Shown here: piece by piece, positions 29,357-38,800 of the stretch
Layout of the letters: every line of letters starts with the position of its first letter
Position numbering within the stretch: position 1 is the first letter of the stretch
Assembly (NCBI GenBank): GCA_028344335.1
Contig: JAOMAZ010000009.1
Coordinates: forward strand, 1 to 53,315
Source of the DNA: Deltaproteobacteria bacterium
Lineage (GTDB): Archaea > Thermoplasmatota > Poseidoniia > Poseidoniales > Poseidoniaceae
Reading direction: 5' to 3'
Length of the DNA: 53,315 nucleotides
Translations under genes and position numbers: made by a program
The notes under the pieces: generated by a model
The model's input: only the letters and a program-made list of their open reading frames with translations
The model's database searches: none
What the model was told of the DNA's origin: nothing

Positions 29357-29929
29357 ATGATATACTTGTATTCTAAATTCGAAAACCCAAACTTCATCTA
29401 TTTCACTAACCCTAAAACAGCGAGCAGATCCCTGCGCGCACACTTAAAGAATAACTCAATCGAACTCCAAACCGAAACTCCAAAAAAAGTCACCGTAAAT
29501 ATTGAAGATTACTTTAAATTCGTATTCGTCAGGAACCCTTGGGATAGAATACTTTCAGCGTTTTTAGATAAAGCCGTCAGGGGGGCGAGCAGTAAAAACC
29601 AACTTAAAAGATACGCCCCCTTTAAAGACAGCTCTTTTAGCGAATTTGTCGCTTCAATCAAAAACTCAGACGTCAACAGTGAAGAGAGGCACATACAATC
29701 ACAAATAAAATTCATCCCAGACTATGTCGACTTTATTGGTAGATATGAAAATTTAACCGCCGACATGAGTCGAGTGTGTGAAGAAATAGGTATACCCTTT
29801 GATGGGTTTCCCCATGCCAATAAAACCAATAGGGTAGGCTCATACAGGGACTACTATGACGATTACTCAAAAGATGTTATAGCAGATAAGTACTACGAAG
29901 AAATAGAAAGATTCAATTATAAGTTTTAA
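29357..29929 (+). CDS. Sulfotransferase family protein
   Basis: Putative PAPS-binding motifs NPKTASRSLRAHL and FVFVRNPWDRILSAFLDK; GFPHANKTNRVGSYRDYYDDYSKDVIADKYYEEIERFNY C-terminus. Confidence 0.85.
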   Translation: MIYLYSKFENPNFIYFTNPKTASRSLRAHLKNNSIELQTETPKKVTVNIEDYFKFVFVRNPWDRILSAFLDKAVRGASSKNQLKRYAPFKDSSFSEFVASIKNSDVNSEERHIQSQIKFIPDYVDFIGRYENLTADMSRVCEEIGIPFDGFPHANKTNRVGSYRDYYDDYSKDVIADKYYEEIERFNYKF

Positions 29930-29934
29930 AAATT

Positions 29935-30340
29935 ATGAAAAATAAATGCATATATAACCTAGGCAACATGATCATCGGGTATAATCAGTTTAAGGCTGGG
30001 AGATAAATTAGAACTCAGCCAGGAACTATGCGCCGATAAAGTGATTTCCGAAGTTCTTGGGAAAGTAGAAAAATCAAACAATAAAAAATGGTTAATAACC
30101 ACAGGATTTCATAATGTTCATGTGTTTGCCAAAAAACTTAACCGGCCTAAGTCAGAAACCTTATTTAGGTCATTTGAAGTAATGAAAGGTGTTTTTACAG
30201 CCCTAGAGCTCAAGAAGGTGAATGTGAGCCTATCAATTGATACCCCAGATGATGTTGATGATGTTTTTGTTAAGCCCTGTCTATGTGATGATTACACGAC
30301 CGGATTGGTCTGGGATGTTGGCGGCACTCCACTTCATTAG
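29935..30340 (+). pseudogene. Decayed/frameshifted ORF whose 3' end runs into the right repeat
   Basis: MKNKCIYNLGNMIIGYNQFKAGR* (29935-30006) reads on in the next frame as DKLELSQELCADKVISEVLGKVEKSNNKKWLITTGF...; the C-terminus (TGLVWDVGGTPLH) is derived from the duplicated repeat. Confidence 0.45.
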
Positions 30341-30388
30341 ATTGTGCTGGGGCTAATATGAAAAGAACCTGTGCCAAGCGTCATGAGG
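30303..30388. repeat. 86-bp direct repeat, right copy
   Basis: Identical to 27497-27582; reverse strand retains the SDR start MKWSAANIPDQSGRVIIT* as a truncated remnant. Confidence 0.98.
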
Positions 30389-30408
30389 CTGTTGCTGTTG
30401 GAATAGAT

Positions 30409-31380
30409 ATGGTTGGCCGCATTTTGGTGACTGGTGGCGGGGGCTTTCTAGGTAGCCACATTGTCAAACAATTACTTGAGGGGGGGCGTGAGGTTCGAAC
30501 TACAGCACGGAACCCTGAAACTGCTGAATTTTTGAAAGAGTTTGGAGATGTTGAAATTGTAAAGATGAATTTACTAGATTTAGATTCTGTAAAGGCCGCT
30601 GTGGTAGATTGTGAAGAGGTGATTCATTGTGCTGCTCCACTTTATATCAATGCTAAAAACACTCAAAAAAATGTTATTGATCCGTCTATTATTGGTACAA
30701 AAAATCTCGTTGAGGCCTTGAGAAATAGCAACGTAAAGAAAATTGTACATACGTCTTCGGTTGCTGCGATTCGTGCGACAAATTATCAAAATGGAAAGAT
30801 ATTTACTACCGAGGATTGGTGTGATGATGCTACCTTGAAAACAAACCCCTACGGGCTTGCAAAGGCTGGTGCAGAGAAGGTAATGCGTGAATGGGTTGAA
30901 GGATCTGGTATCCGATTGATTACAATTCACCCTTCTATATTATTTGGAAAAACATTGCATCCTCGTCATCTCGAAGGTTCTATGTCTTACATGAAACACT
31001 TCCTCAAAGGTCCGCCTTTTGTCTTAAATATTCACATTAATTTTGTCGATGTTGAAGATACTGCGCGTGCCCATGTTGCTGCTTTAGAGAAAGGGTCTGA
31101 GGGGGGCCGTTACTTGATTCATTCAGGAGGAATGTGGATGAGGGAAATTGGCAATCATCTCGCTAAGGTAATTCCAGAAAGAAAGTGGGCTCGGCGTCGC
31201 CTGCCAAATATTTTTGCATATTTTTTTGCAGTTATTCATCCAAAACTCAGCCTTAGAATGTTGAAGGATAATCTTGGAACATGGGTTGATTATGATGCCT
31301 CCGCACAATTTGATTTGATTCAAAAAATAAGACCTGTGAAAGAAATTATTGAAGAAACGATGCGTGGGCTTCTATCGTAA
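30409..31380 (+). CDS. NAD-dependent epimerase/dehydratase (extended SDR)
   Basis: RILVTGGGGFLGSHIVKQLLEGGREVRTTAR; EVIHCAAPL; NPYGLAKAGAEKVMREW. ORF opens at 30358, likely start ATG 30409. Confidence 0.9.
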   Translation: MVGRILVTGGGGFLGSHIVKQLLEGGREVRTTARNPETAEFLKEFGDVEIVKMNLLDLDSVKAAVVDCEEVIHCAAPLYINAKNTQKNVIDPSIIGTKNLVEALRNSNVKKIVHTSSVAAIRATNYQNGKIFTTEDWCDDATLKTNPYGLAKAGAEKVMREWVEGSGIRLITIHPSILFGKTLHPRHLEGSMSYMKHFLKGPPFVLNIHINFVDVEDTARAHVAALEKGSEGGRYLIHSGGMWMREIGNHLAKVIPERKWARRRLPNIFAYFFAVIHPKLSLRMLKDNLGTWVDYDASAQFDLIQKIRPVKEIIEETMRGLLS

Positions 31381-31412
31381 AGTTGACACGGCGACTCCTT
31401 GAGGGGAGTTAG

Positions 31413-32201
31413 ATGAGTGCTGAAGTTTGGGGGCCACGGTGGGATTCTGCTGGCGGTCTTGCTAGGCGGTGGATGGAGGCATGCGTTGCCAAACAAAGTC
31501 TAGTTGTCTTGGCTGCTGACCGCTATACAATAGACGGGTTGACATCATTATTGAATGAAGTTAGTGAATCTGTGGTGGCTCTGAAAACTCATGTTGATTT
31601 AGTGGTTGATTGGACCGCACGGGGTTGGGCTGAGTTCTGTGAAGCGGCTCATTCCCATGGGATGTTGATTTTTGAAGATAGAAAGTTCGCAGATATTGGT
31701 AAGATTTCACGTGATCAGATGGGTGGAATTTATGATATTCGGTCATGGTCTGATTTAGTTACTGCTCACCTTATTAGTGGGCCTGATATTGTTACTGGGT
31801 TGCAAGAGGGATGGAAAGATGTGGGGCGAGAAGGGGGGGTTTTGTTATTGGCTCAGATGAGTAGTCGTGGCAACCTTCTCGATGAAGATTACACTGATAC
31901 TGTTGTTTCTGTTGGGAAAGAAAATGATGGTGTGTTTGGCTTTATTGGTAATGGTAGCCAGCCAAAAGAGTTGAGAGAACTCCGTAAACAAGTTGGAAAT
32001 AAAATAATCTGGACCCCAGGGGTCAACCTATCTGCTGGAGATGGGGAGATGGGGCAACGATATGGTAGCCCTCATGAGGCTGTGTTGGCGGGTTCTGATG
32101 GAATTATTGTCGGTAGTGGTATTCATCAGGCAAACGACCCCGCACATGCTGCTCGTGCCTATGCTGATGCTTCTTGGAGAGGCCTTTTGGAGAGAAATTG
32201 A
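31413..32201 (+). CDS. pyrF: Orotidine 5'-phosphate decarboxylase, eukaryote (URA3)-like
   Basis: ALKTHVDLVVDW, LIFEDRKFADIGKISRDQ, VGKENDGVFGFIGNG, IIWTPGVNLSAGDGEMGQRY, GSDGIIVGSGI; resembles recalled yeast Ura3p (LKTHVDILSDF, LLFEDRKFADIGNTVKLQ, MTPGVGLDDKGDALGQQY, GSDIIIVGRGL). Confidence 0.92.
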   Translation: MSAEVWGPRWDSAGGLARRWMEACVAKQSLVVLAADRYTIDGLTSLLNEVSESVVALKTHVDLVVDWTARGWAEFCEAAHSHGMLIFEDRKFADIGKISRDQMGGIYDIRSWSDLVTAHLISGPDIVTGLQEGWKDVGREGGVLLLAQMSSRGNLLDEDYTDTVVSVGKENDGVFGFIGNGSQPKELRELRKQVGNKIIWTPGVNLSAGDGEMGQRYGSPHEAVLAGSDGIIVGSGIHQANDPAHAARAYADASWRGLLERN

Positions 32202-32425
32202 TGTCTGCCTTGTCTTGGGTTTTAACCGCCCTTGGGGTTTGGGGTTTAGGTTGGATCTCTCTGCGCCATTGGAAAAAAATGGTGTCATTAGATGCTCGAC
32301 TTGCGAGTGGAGATGTTACATTATTACAAGAATCTAATGTTGAAATTGAAGAGGTTATTCGGGCTCCACAAGGAAGTCAATTGCATCACCAACAAATGTT
32401 GGTTTCTATGAACCAACAAAAATAA
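32201..32425 (+). CDS. Small membrane protein (74 aa)
   Basis: MSALSWVLTALGVWGLGWISLRHWKKMVSLDARLASGDVTLLQESNVEIEEVIRAPQ..., ATG overlapping the pyrF stop by 1 nt. Confidence 0.65.
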   Translation: MSALSWVLTALGVWGLGWISLRHWKKMVSLDARLASGDVTLLQESNVEIEEVIRAPQGSQLHHQQMLVSMNQQK

Positions 32426-32426
32426 T

Positions 32427-33128
32427 TTATGTGTAAATCATATACATGTAAGATGCATATGCTTGCCAACCTATCAAAACCAAGATGGTTATAATTGGTA
32501 GCCACCACAATTTACTCCGCTTTTTCTTCTTCTTGTCTGCAACTGGATTTATTGGTAGTAATGGAACTGCTTCTTCAACATCCGCGATTGGAGGGGGTAA
32601 ATCGATTGCAGGAAGGGGAAGAGGTGGAAGGTTTAGCAACGGGGCGCCGTCTGATTCAATTGATACTTCAATAACATCTTCATCTTTCATCGGGTGTAAT
32701 TCATCGAGGTCTTCAAGGCCTGGTGCTTCAGGAATATCTCCAAGGATTGCTTCCCATTTTTTTTCTAGAGCAGTATCTGTGATTGGTTTCTCTAACCATG
32801 CTACTGCACCAGCAGAATGGGCTGCATCTTCTGCAGTTTCACTCAATCTACGCGGAGCCAAAAATACTATTCTGCAATCTCCGCCATGTTCCCTCATTTC
32901 TAAGGCTGCTACGTGACCATCAAGGGTTGGAATGTCTAGTGATATCATTACTAATTCAGGTTCATGGCGGATATACTCATCCACTGCTTTATCACCATCT
33001 ATGCATTCTATAACATTGAATTCCCGTTGTTTAAAAATTTGCTTCAAACGCATCATCGTCATTTCATTATTATCGACAATTAACGCAGTCGGTGCCAGAG
33101 GGTCATCAACCTCGCTAACACGGCTCAT
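32427..33128 (-). CDS. Receiver-like (pseudo-REC) domain protein with C-terminal TM tail
   Basis: ALIVDNNEMTMMRLKQIFKQREFNVIECIDGDKAVDEYIRHEPELVMISLDIPTLDGHVAALEMRE...LEKPI; C-terminal KKKKRSKLWWLPIITILVLIGWQAYASYMYMIYT. Confidence 0.8.
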   Translation of the reverse strand: MSRVSEVDDPLAPTALIVDNNEMTMMRLKQIFKQREFNVIECIDGDKAVDEYIRHEPELVMISLDIPTLDGHVAALEMREHGGDCRIVFLAPRRLSETAEDAAHSAGAVAWLEKPITDTALEKKWEAILGDIPEAPGLEDLDELHPMKDEDVIEVSIESDGAPLLNLPPLPLPAIDLPPPIADVEEAVPLLPINPVADKKKKKRSKLWWLPIITILVLIGWQAYASYMYMIYT

Positions 33129-33177
33129 ATTTTCCTCTCAACCCACTTGAGGTCAAGAAGCGTTCGCAGAATGGGAC

Positions 33178-33558
33178 TCATTCTTCCTCGTTATCGCTAG
33201 CCATTACTTCAGCCGGACCGTCTCGCGGATTTGTGAATGCTTCTTTGGTAATTCCACTTTCTTTTTCAGCTTCTTCTTGTTGGCGTTTGACTTCTGGGGC
33301 TCTGACAAATTGCATTTGCAATTCTGAAATTACACCACGTAACATTTGTTCTTCTGTAGAGTGGAGGTTGCCCGCAGTTTTATCTTGGAGAGTTGTCAAG
33401 ATATCGATCGACTCTTTGGCTTCTGTCGGGTTCCATCTAGCAAGGCCTTCATGATCAGCAATGTAACCCATGTTTACTAGAGCTGAACGCTGAAACATGT
33501 GGATGACGGTGAAAAAACGGGCGCTCCCTTCGTTTGTGAATAGGTCTTCTTCGGACAT
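33178..33558 (-). CDS. DUF1844-like protein
   Basis: MSEEDLFTNEGSARFFTVIHMFQRSALVNMGYIA...EAKESIDILTTLQDKTAGNLHSTEEQMLRGVISELQMQFV. Confidence 0.7.
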   Translation of the reverse strand: MSEEDLFTNEGSARFFTVIHMFQRSALVNMGYIADHEGLARWNPTEAKESIDILTTLQDKTAGNLHSTEEQMLRGVISELQMQFVRAPEVKRQQEEAEKESGITKEAFTNPRDGPAEVMASDNEEE

Positions 33559-33593
33559 TAGATGTCGCATGCAGCCGTCTTTGATGAACCTGT

Positions 33594-34964
33594 TCAAGCC
33601 CAAAGCTGGTCAAGTAACCAATCTGGGTCGAATTGGATTAGGTCATCATATTCTTGACCAATACCTGCAAGAACGATTGGGCGCGAGGTAGAAAAGGCGA
33701 TTGAAAGGCCAGCCCCGCCTTTGGCGTCAGTATCCATTTTTGAAAGAACAGCTCCGTCGAAATTGAGAATTTTCTGAAACTGAACTGCTTGTTCTACCGC
33801 ATCATTTCCAGCCAATGCATCTCCAACAAAGAGTACTAGGTGTGGCTGACATACTCTGTGTACTTTGTTCAATTCATTCATTAAATTAGTTTTATTCTGC
33901 ATTCTACCTGCAGTATCAACTAAAACAACATCAATGCCTTTTGCTTTAGCACTTTCAACAGCATCACGTGCAATTGCGGCTGCGTCGCCTCCACGTTGAC
34001 TAGATATGCACTTTATTCCAATTCTATCGCAATGGGTTTCTAATTGTTCAATTGCACCAGCACGAAAAGTGTCTGCTGCTGCTGCAATAACGGCCCTACC
34101 TTCTTTCTTTAACCGGTAAGCAATTTTTGCTGTGGTAGTTGTTTTTCCTGTTCCATTAACTCCCACTAGCATAATGATTACAGGTGTATCTCCTGCTTCT
34201 ATCATACCATCTACTGTGGCATTAAAGTCCCAATAATCTGCTTCTAATAATGTATGAAGAGCGCGTTTTAAACTGGCTTCAACTACCTTTGCTAAGTTTG
34301 CACCTTTACGTAATTGACTACCTATCAATTCTTTTCGCAATGCTGTCAAAACTTCGGCAACTGCATCACTGCTCATATCGGCCTCAAGTAGTGCCCATTC
34401 AAGTTCCTCAAGCAACTCATCCAATGCACCGCTTGCTTTGATTGTTCTACCGCCACTCTCTACGACTCCCCCTCCAAGGTCAATTTTTATGTCTCGGCCT
34501 TCATTGGTTGAAACGCTCTTCGCTCCAGAAGAGCCTTTTGGTGCGGCTTGCACTGCGACTAATTGTCTACCTGTTGTTGAACGCATCATGTGCAAATCAA
34601 CTTTGGAACCCTTTACGCGACTAACCTCTTTCAAGCCTCGTTTCTTTGCTTCCTTAGCGGTTTTTCTTGATTGTTTTTCTTCAGACTTCTTTGTTGATTC
34701 TATTCGCTTACGTTCTTTTTTTGATAATCCAACAGGAAGGGGGGCTTCGTCAAGTTCATCATCCCACTCGTCCCATCCCTCTTCTTCAACGGAAACCGCT
34801 TCTTGGATTTCTTCAATATCATCCCATTCTTCCTCAACGACTTCTTCTTTGGTAGATTCTGCCACCCTTGCTTCTTCAGGATCTGATGGTGTTGAAAGGG
34901 CGTCCATATCTGTGTCATCAACCACTTCCTGAAGGCGCTTTTTGAATCTATCAAACAATCCCAT
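33594..34964 (-). CDS. ftsY: Signal recognition particle receptor FtsY
   Basis: MLVGVNGTGKTTTTAKIAYRLKKEGRAVIAAAADTFRAGAIEQLETHCDRIG, DVVLVDTAGRMQNKTNLMNEL, LSKMDTDAKGGAGLSIAFSTSRPIVLAGIGQEYDDLIQFDPDWLLDQL. Confidence 0.96.
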   Translation of the reverse strand: MGLFDRFKKRLQEVVDDTDMDALSTPSDPEEARVAESTKEEVVEEEWDDIEEIQEAVSVEEEGWDEWDDELDEAPLPVGLSKKERKRIESTKKSEEKQSRKTAKEAKKRGLKEVSRVKGSKVDLHMMRSTTGRQLVAVQAAPKGSSGAKSVSTNEGRDIKIDLGGGVVESGGRTIKASGALDELLEELEWALLEADMSSDAVAEVLTALRKELIGSQLRKGANLAKVVEASLKRALHTLLEADYWDFNATVDGMIEAGDTPVIIMLVGVNGTGKTTTTAKIAYRLKKEGRAVIAAAADTFRAGAIEQLETHCDRIGIKCISSQRGGDAAAIARDAVESAKAKGIDVVLVDTAGRMQNKTNLMNELNKVHRVCQPHLVLFVGDALAGNDAVEQAVQFQKILNFDGAVLSKMDTDAKGGAGLSIAFSTSRPIVLAGIGQEYDDLIQFDPDWLLDQLWA

Positions 34965-34973
34965 TTTTTCACC

Positions 34974-35477
34974 TCAGTCATCTAGGGTTAATTCACTTCC
35001 AAAGCCCCTGCGGCGGCGGGGTTTCTGTGTTTTTGTCTGCTCATCTTCAATGATTGGAGTTTCTTCAGAAGTTTGTTGTGGAGTAGATTCTTGAAATGTT
35101 TTTACTAATTCTTGGATTCTTTCTTCAGTAGCAAGTTTTTGTTCGTTGATTTCAACAATTACTGCAGCCAAGTCTTGTTACCTCGAGTGCATTATCTCAA
35201 TCGCTGATTCAATACTTCTCTCACCAAATATATTCGAACCAAGATCAACAACCACTTTATCCGTTCCTGATGAAGGAAAATGAACCCCTGAACCAAGTGG
35301 AATCATTTTGTCCCCTTGTTGTTGTAAAGCTAACAAAGTTTGCTCGGTTTCTTCGTGCTCTTGATTGACTGTCAATAATTGAGTAAGTTGGTCTTCTATC
35401 TGTTGTAAACGTTGACGGTTTACCTCGACCAAGCGGGCGATTCTTTGTAATTCCGCTTTATCACTCATCTTAGACAC
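34974..35477 (-). CDS. pfdA: Prefoldin alpha subunit interrupted by an in-frame TAA (two ORFs: 35178..35477 and 34974..35171)
   Basis: First ORF: coiled coil...MIPLGSGVHFPSSGTDKVVVDLGSNIFGERSIESAIEIMHSR*; same frame continues QDLAAVIVEINEQKLATEERIQELVKTFQES (C-terminal coiled coil). Located between rpl18a and ftsY. Confidence 0.8.
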
Positions 35478-35517
35478 CGTCTCGCACTACTGCGGGTGTC
35501 ATCAACCCACCGCGAAT

Positions 35518-35781
35518 TCACTCTTCTTCAACAACTGCTGGACCTGCAACTGCAATCTGCTCACGAAAGTGGTTGATTACAAGTGGGTCCCTAGAGGTGT
35601 TTGGCTCAATTGCTTCACAAGAATCGATGTTGATTTGACGGCGATTAATACGATGCATACTGCCAAGTATCGAAAGAACACGGTGCGTTGCATCATCTGC
35701 ATCAGATGCTACAACGTCTTTACTGAAGTTCTGATTTTGGCGGCCGAATGGGGCGACGCCCTTTACTCTGAATGCCTGCAT
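35518..35781 (-). CDS. rpl18a: 50S ribosomal protein L18Ae (LX)
   Basis: MQAFRVKGVAPFGRQNQNFSKDVVASDADDATHRVLSILGSMHRINRRQINIDSCEAIEP; start at internal ATG 35781. Confidence 0.85.
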   Translation of the reverse strand: MQAFRVKGVAPFGRQNQNFSKDVVASDADDATHRVLSILGSMHRINRRQINIDSCEAIEPNTSRDPLVINHFREQIAVAGPAVVEEE

Positions 35782-35884
35782 GGAGCCGGCCACCTGCGAA
35801 TCCCCCTTAAACGCGCTGGCGCGACCAAAGTCAACCCCTGAAGGCGTTGGTTTGACGTGTAATGGGCTACTCCGTGCCTCTGTA

Positions 35885-38800
35885 ATGTTCCAACACAAGG
35901 CATTTCTGCTCACCGCGATGATGGTGATAATGCCCTTTGGGGGGGCTTTTTCAATACCAATAACTCCCGCTGAGGAATATGAAACAATTCTCTATTCTGA
36001 AGATGGATGGACTGCGGAATCATGGTCTTCAGTGAGAAATATTGGTTTTGAGCCATTGCGGCTTATTTCTCCGAATGAGTTACTCGTTTGGGGGAGTAAA
36101 GGGGAGAGGGTTGGTGATGCTGAATGGCATGCTGGTATTGATGTTATAGAACCGGATGGGGATGTTAGAATTATTCTAGAACCGCGTTTACCTCATTCAG
36201 CGGTTTCTAAGATTTTGTCTACTTTAAATTCATATGAAATAGAATACCAACCAAGTCCAAACTCCCCACTACCAATGCGGATACTAACTGAATGGTATGG
36301 GATTGAGCCAATCTTACAAACTCCAGGTATTCTATGGGTTGAGCCAATTCTGGAAACAAAGGCTAGAAATGAAGTAGCGGCGGGGATAATGACTGAAGGT
36401 TTACTCAACTCCACAACAGCATGGGAATTCGGGTTAAATGGTAGTAATGTGGTTATTGCCTATGCAGATACCGGCATCGATCGAGACCATGCTTGTTTTC
36501 GAAATCAAACATCATCTTTAGGAAATGCAACTGGCATTCCTAGTCAAGAACATAGAAAAATTATCTTACTTAACGAATCATTGGATGACTGGGATGATCC
36601 AAGTCATAGCGATGGAAGACATGGAACTCACATTGGAGGAACTTTAGCATGTTCTTTCGTTGATGGAACAAATGCAAGTGAGGGGACGTCCCTGACTTAT
36701 GCAGCGAAACTCGTCGTTCAAGATATCGTTAACGAATCTGGATGGATTCCACCTGATGTAGATTGGTTGTTGTGGGAAGGGCTTACACAAGGCGCCGTTA
36801 TTCACTCGGATTCGTGGGGGGATGATACTACTCAATATACTGCCAGAACTTATGATTTCGATGCGTGGTCATCTGAGGTTCCTTGGTCTGTCGCTTTTAT
36901 TGCCCCAGGAAATAATGGTGGACAAATGATGGAGCCTGCAAATGCTCGTTCTGTTGTTGCTGTTGGAGTTTCAACAAAATCAGAAGAGCCTGGGCTCTAC
37001 CAATGGTCTTCAGTTGGAGAAGCACATGATGGAAGAAGAGGAATCCATATCACAACCCCTGGGATGGGAATTGTTTCAGCCAAAGCAGATGGAATCCATG
37101 ACTCTATGAATAATGGAACAAGAAGCAGTACCGGCTCCTCAATGGCTACCCCTGCCGCAGCCTCATTTACCGTAATTCTTCAACAGTTAGTAGAAGAAGG
37201 ATATTTCTCAAACGGTACAGGGTTTACACCCAGCGGACCACTTCTTCGAGCACTACTTGCTTTAGCAGCAGAACCAATACCAAACCTAGTACACAACCAA
37301 GGTACAACAGGGTTGGGGCCGGATAATATACAGGGGTGGGGAAGAGCGAATCTCTCAAGGTTGGTTAATTTCAATAATCTCTCAAATAGTAGCGTCTGGA
37401 TTCATGATTCTTACCAGATGGAAAATTGGCAACAAAATGTAGAAGATAGAGTGTGGGCTGCTGAAATAGATGGAAAACCACTTGACAGGGTTATACAAAG
37501 TGGTTGGGATGGAAGTGGTGCTATGGGGCCATTCATAAAAACTGGAGAATCTTATTCTTGGAATCTATCCTTAACTGGGGAGCAAATAGATGTTCGACTT
37601 TCGTGGTCACCTAGGCCAGAGCCTGCACAAATTGATGATTTGCAATTGAAATTGGAATTCCCTGATGGAAAGGTTGCATATGGGGATGATTTTGACGCTT
37701 TTGGGAATACTAATCTACACCAAAACTCACAACAAATGATGCCTATCAATGAAACTACTGTTGGAATCAGATTGCCTGTTTCAATGATTGGAGGTTTTGA
37801 ATCAGTCAATCTTACGGTCGAGGGGCGCTTCGTCAACATTGGAAATCAATCAGATATGCTAGGGGTTGATGGTGATAAAATCGGTTTTTCATTGGCTGTT
37901 AAGGGCCTAAAAAATAATATTTTACCCGAAATTCCCGAAATAATTGATCCTTTTGATGGGATGGAAATTACCCCTTGGTCAGAACTGAATGAGTATTATT
38001 GGGGGTCTGGAAATTCTGTTGATGGCCCTTATCTTGCAAGTATACCTGAAAACTGGCAAAGTAGTTTTTCTGACTTTTCGTTTAATGGATGGATTCATTT
38101 ATCCAATTATTTTAATTTGAGTTTAGTAAATTTTTCTGCTTTTAGATTAAATATTGACGGAAACTACTCACCTGAAGGATTTCAATTTAGATTGCTGAAT
38201 GACTCAATGTGGGGGGATAATAATTCCTCAACGGTGTGGGTTGGGAATGTTTCTTGGGGAGATGGTGGTGAATATAATTCTTCTAATTATTCTATTGTTC
38301 CATTGTTTTGGGAGGTGGAAAGTTTCTATGGAAATCTTTCTATTGATGTTATTGTTGAAATAGAAAACAATAGTTATTGGTATGCCATTCCATTCAGTGT
38401 TAATGAAAGAGAAAGAGGTGATGTTTTATGGTTTAATATTTCAGATTCCGAACAACATTATTTTGCTGAAGGTACTTTTGGTGGGGGTTCAATAGAAATT
38501 AATGCAAGTAGTTCATCCGGGTATCATTTAATTGAATACGATCCAACAAAAATTTACTCATTTGAAATTGGCTATGCAAATATTGAAAATAATATTGTTT
38601 CAAGCGAAAGTTTGCCGTTTCCATTATTAGTCTGTAATTCAAATATTGATTATTCCCATCTTGAAAATGCGACATTAATCAATAATTCTTATTCTTTTAA
38701 TTATACTGGACACTTAAAAAATGTTAATTTTTCCTCGTGTTATAGTGGTTTAAATTTAAATGTCATTCTAAAAGAAATTAATCTCAATATACTACCTAAT

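Noticed and set aside
27497-30388. 86-bp repeats as transposon ends or target-site duplication
   Set aside because: Direct rather than inverted, far too long for a TSD, made of recognisable flanking-gene starts, and no transposase/integrase ORF between them.
34974-35171. 65-aa ORF as an independent gene
   Set aside because: It is the in-frame continuation of prefoldin alpha after a TAA and fits the missing C-terminal coiled coil.
35178-35180. Recoded stop (selenocysteine/pyrrolysine) in prefoldin alpha
   Set aside because: The stop is TAA; selenocysteine uses UGA and pyrrolysine UAG, and no recoding signal was seen.
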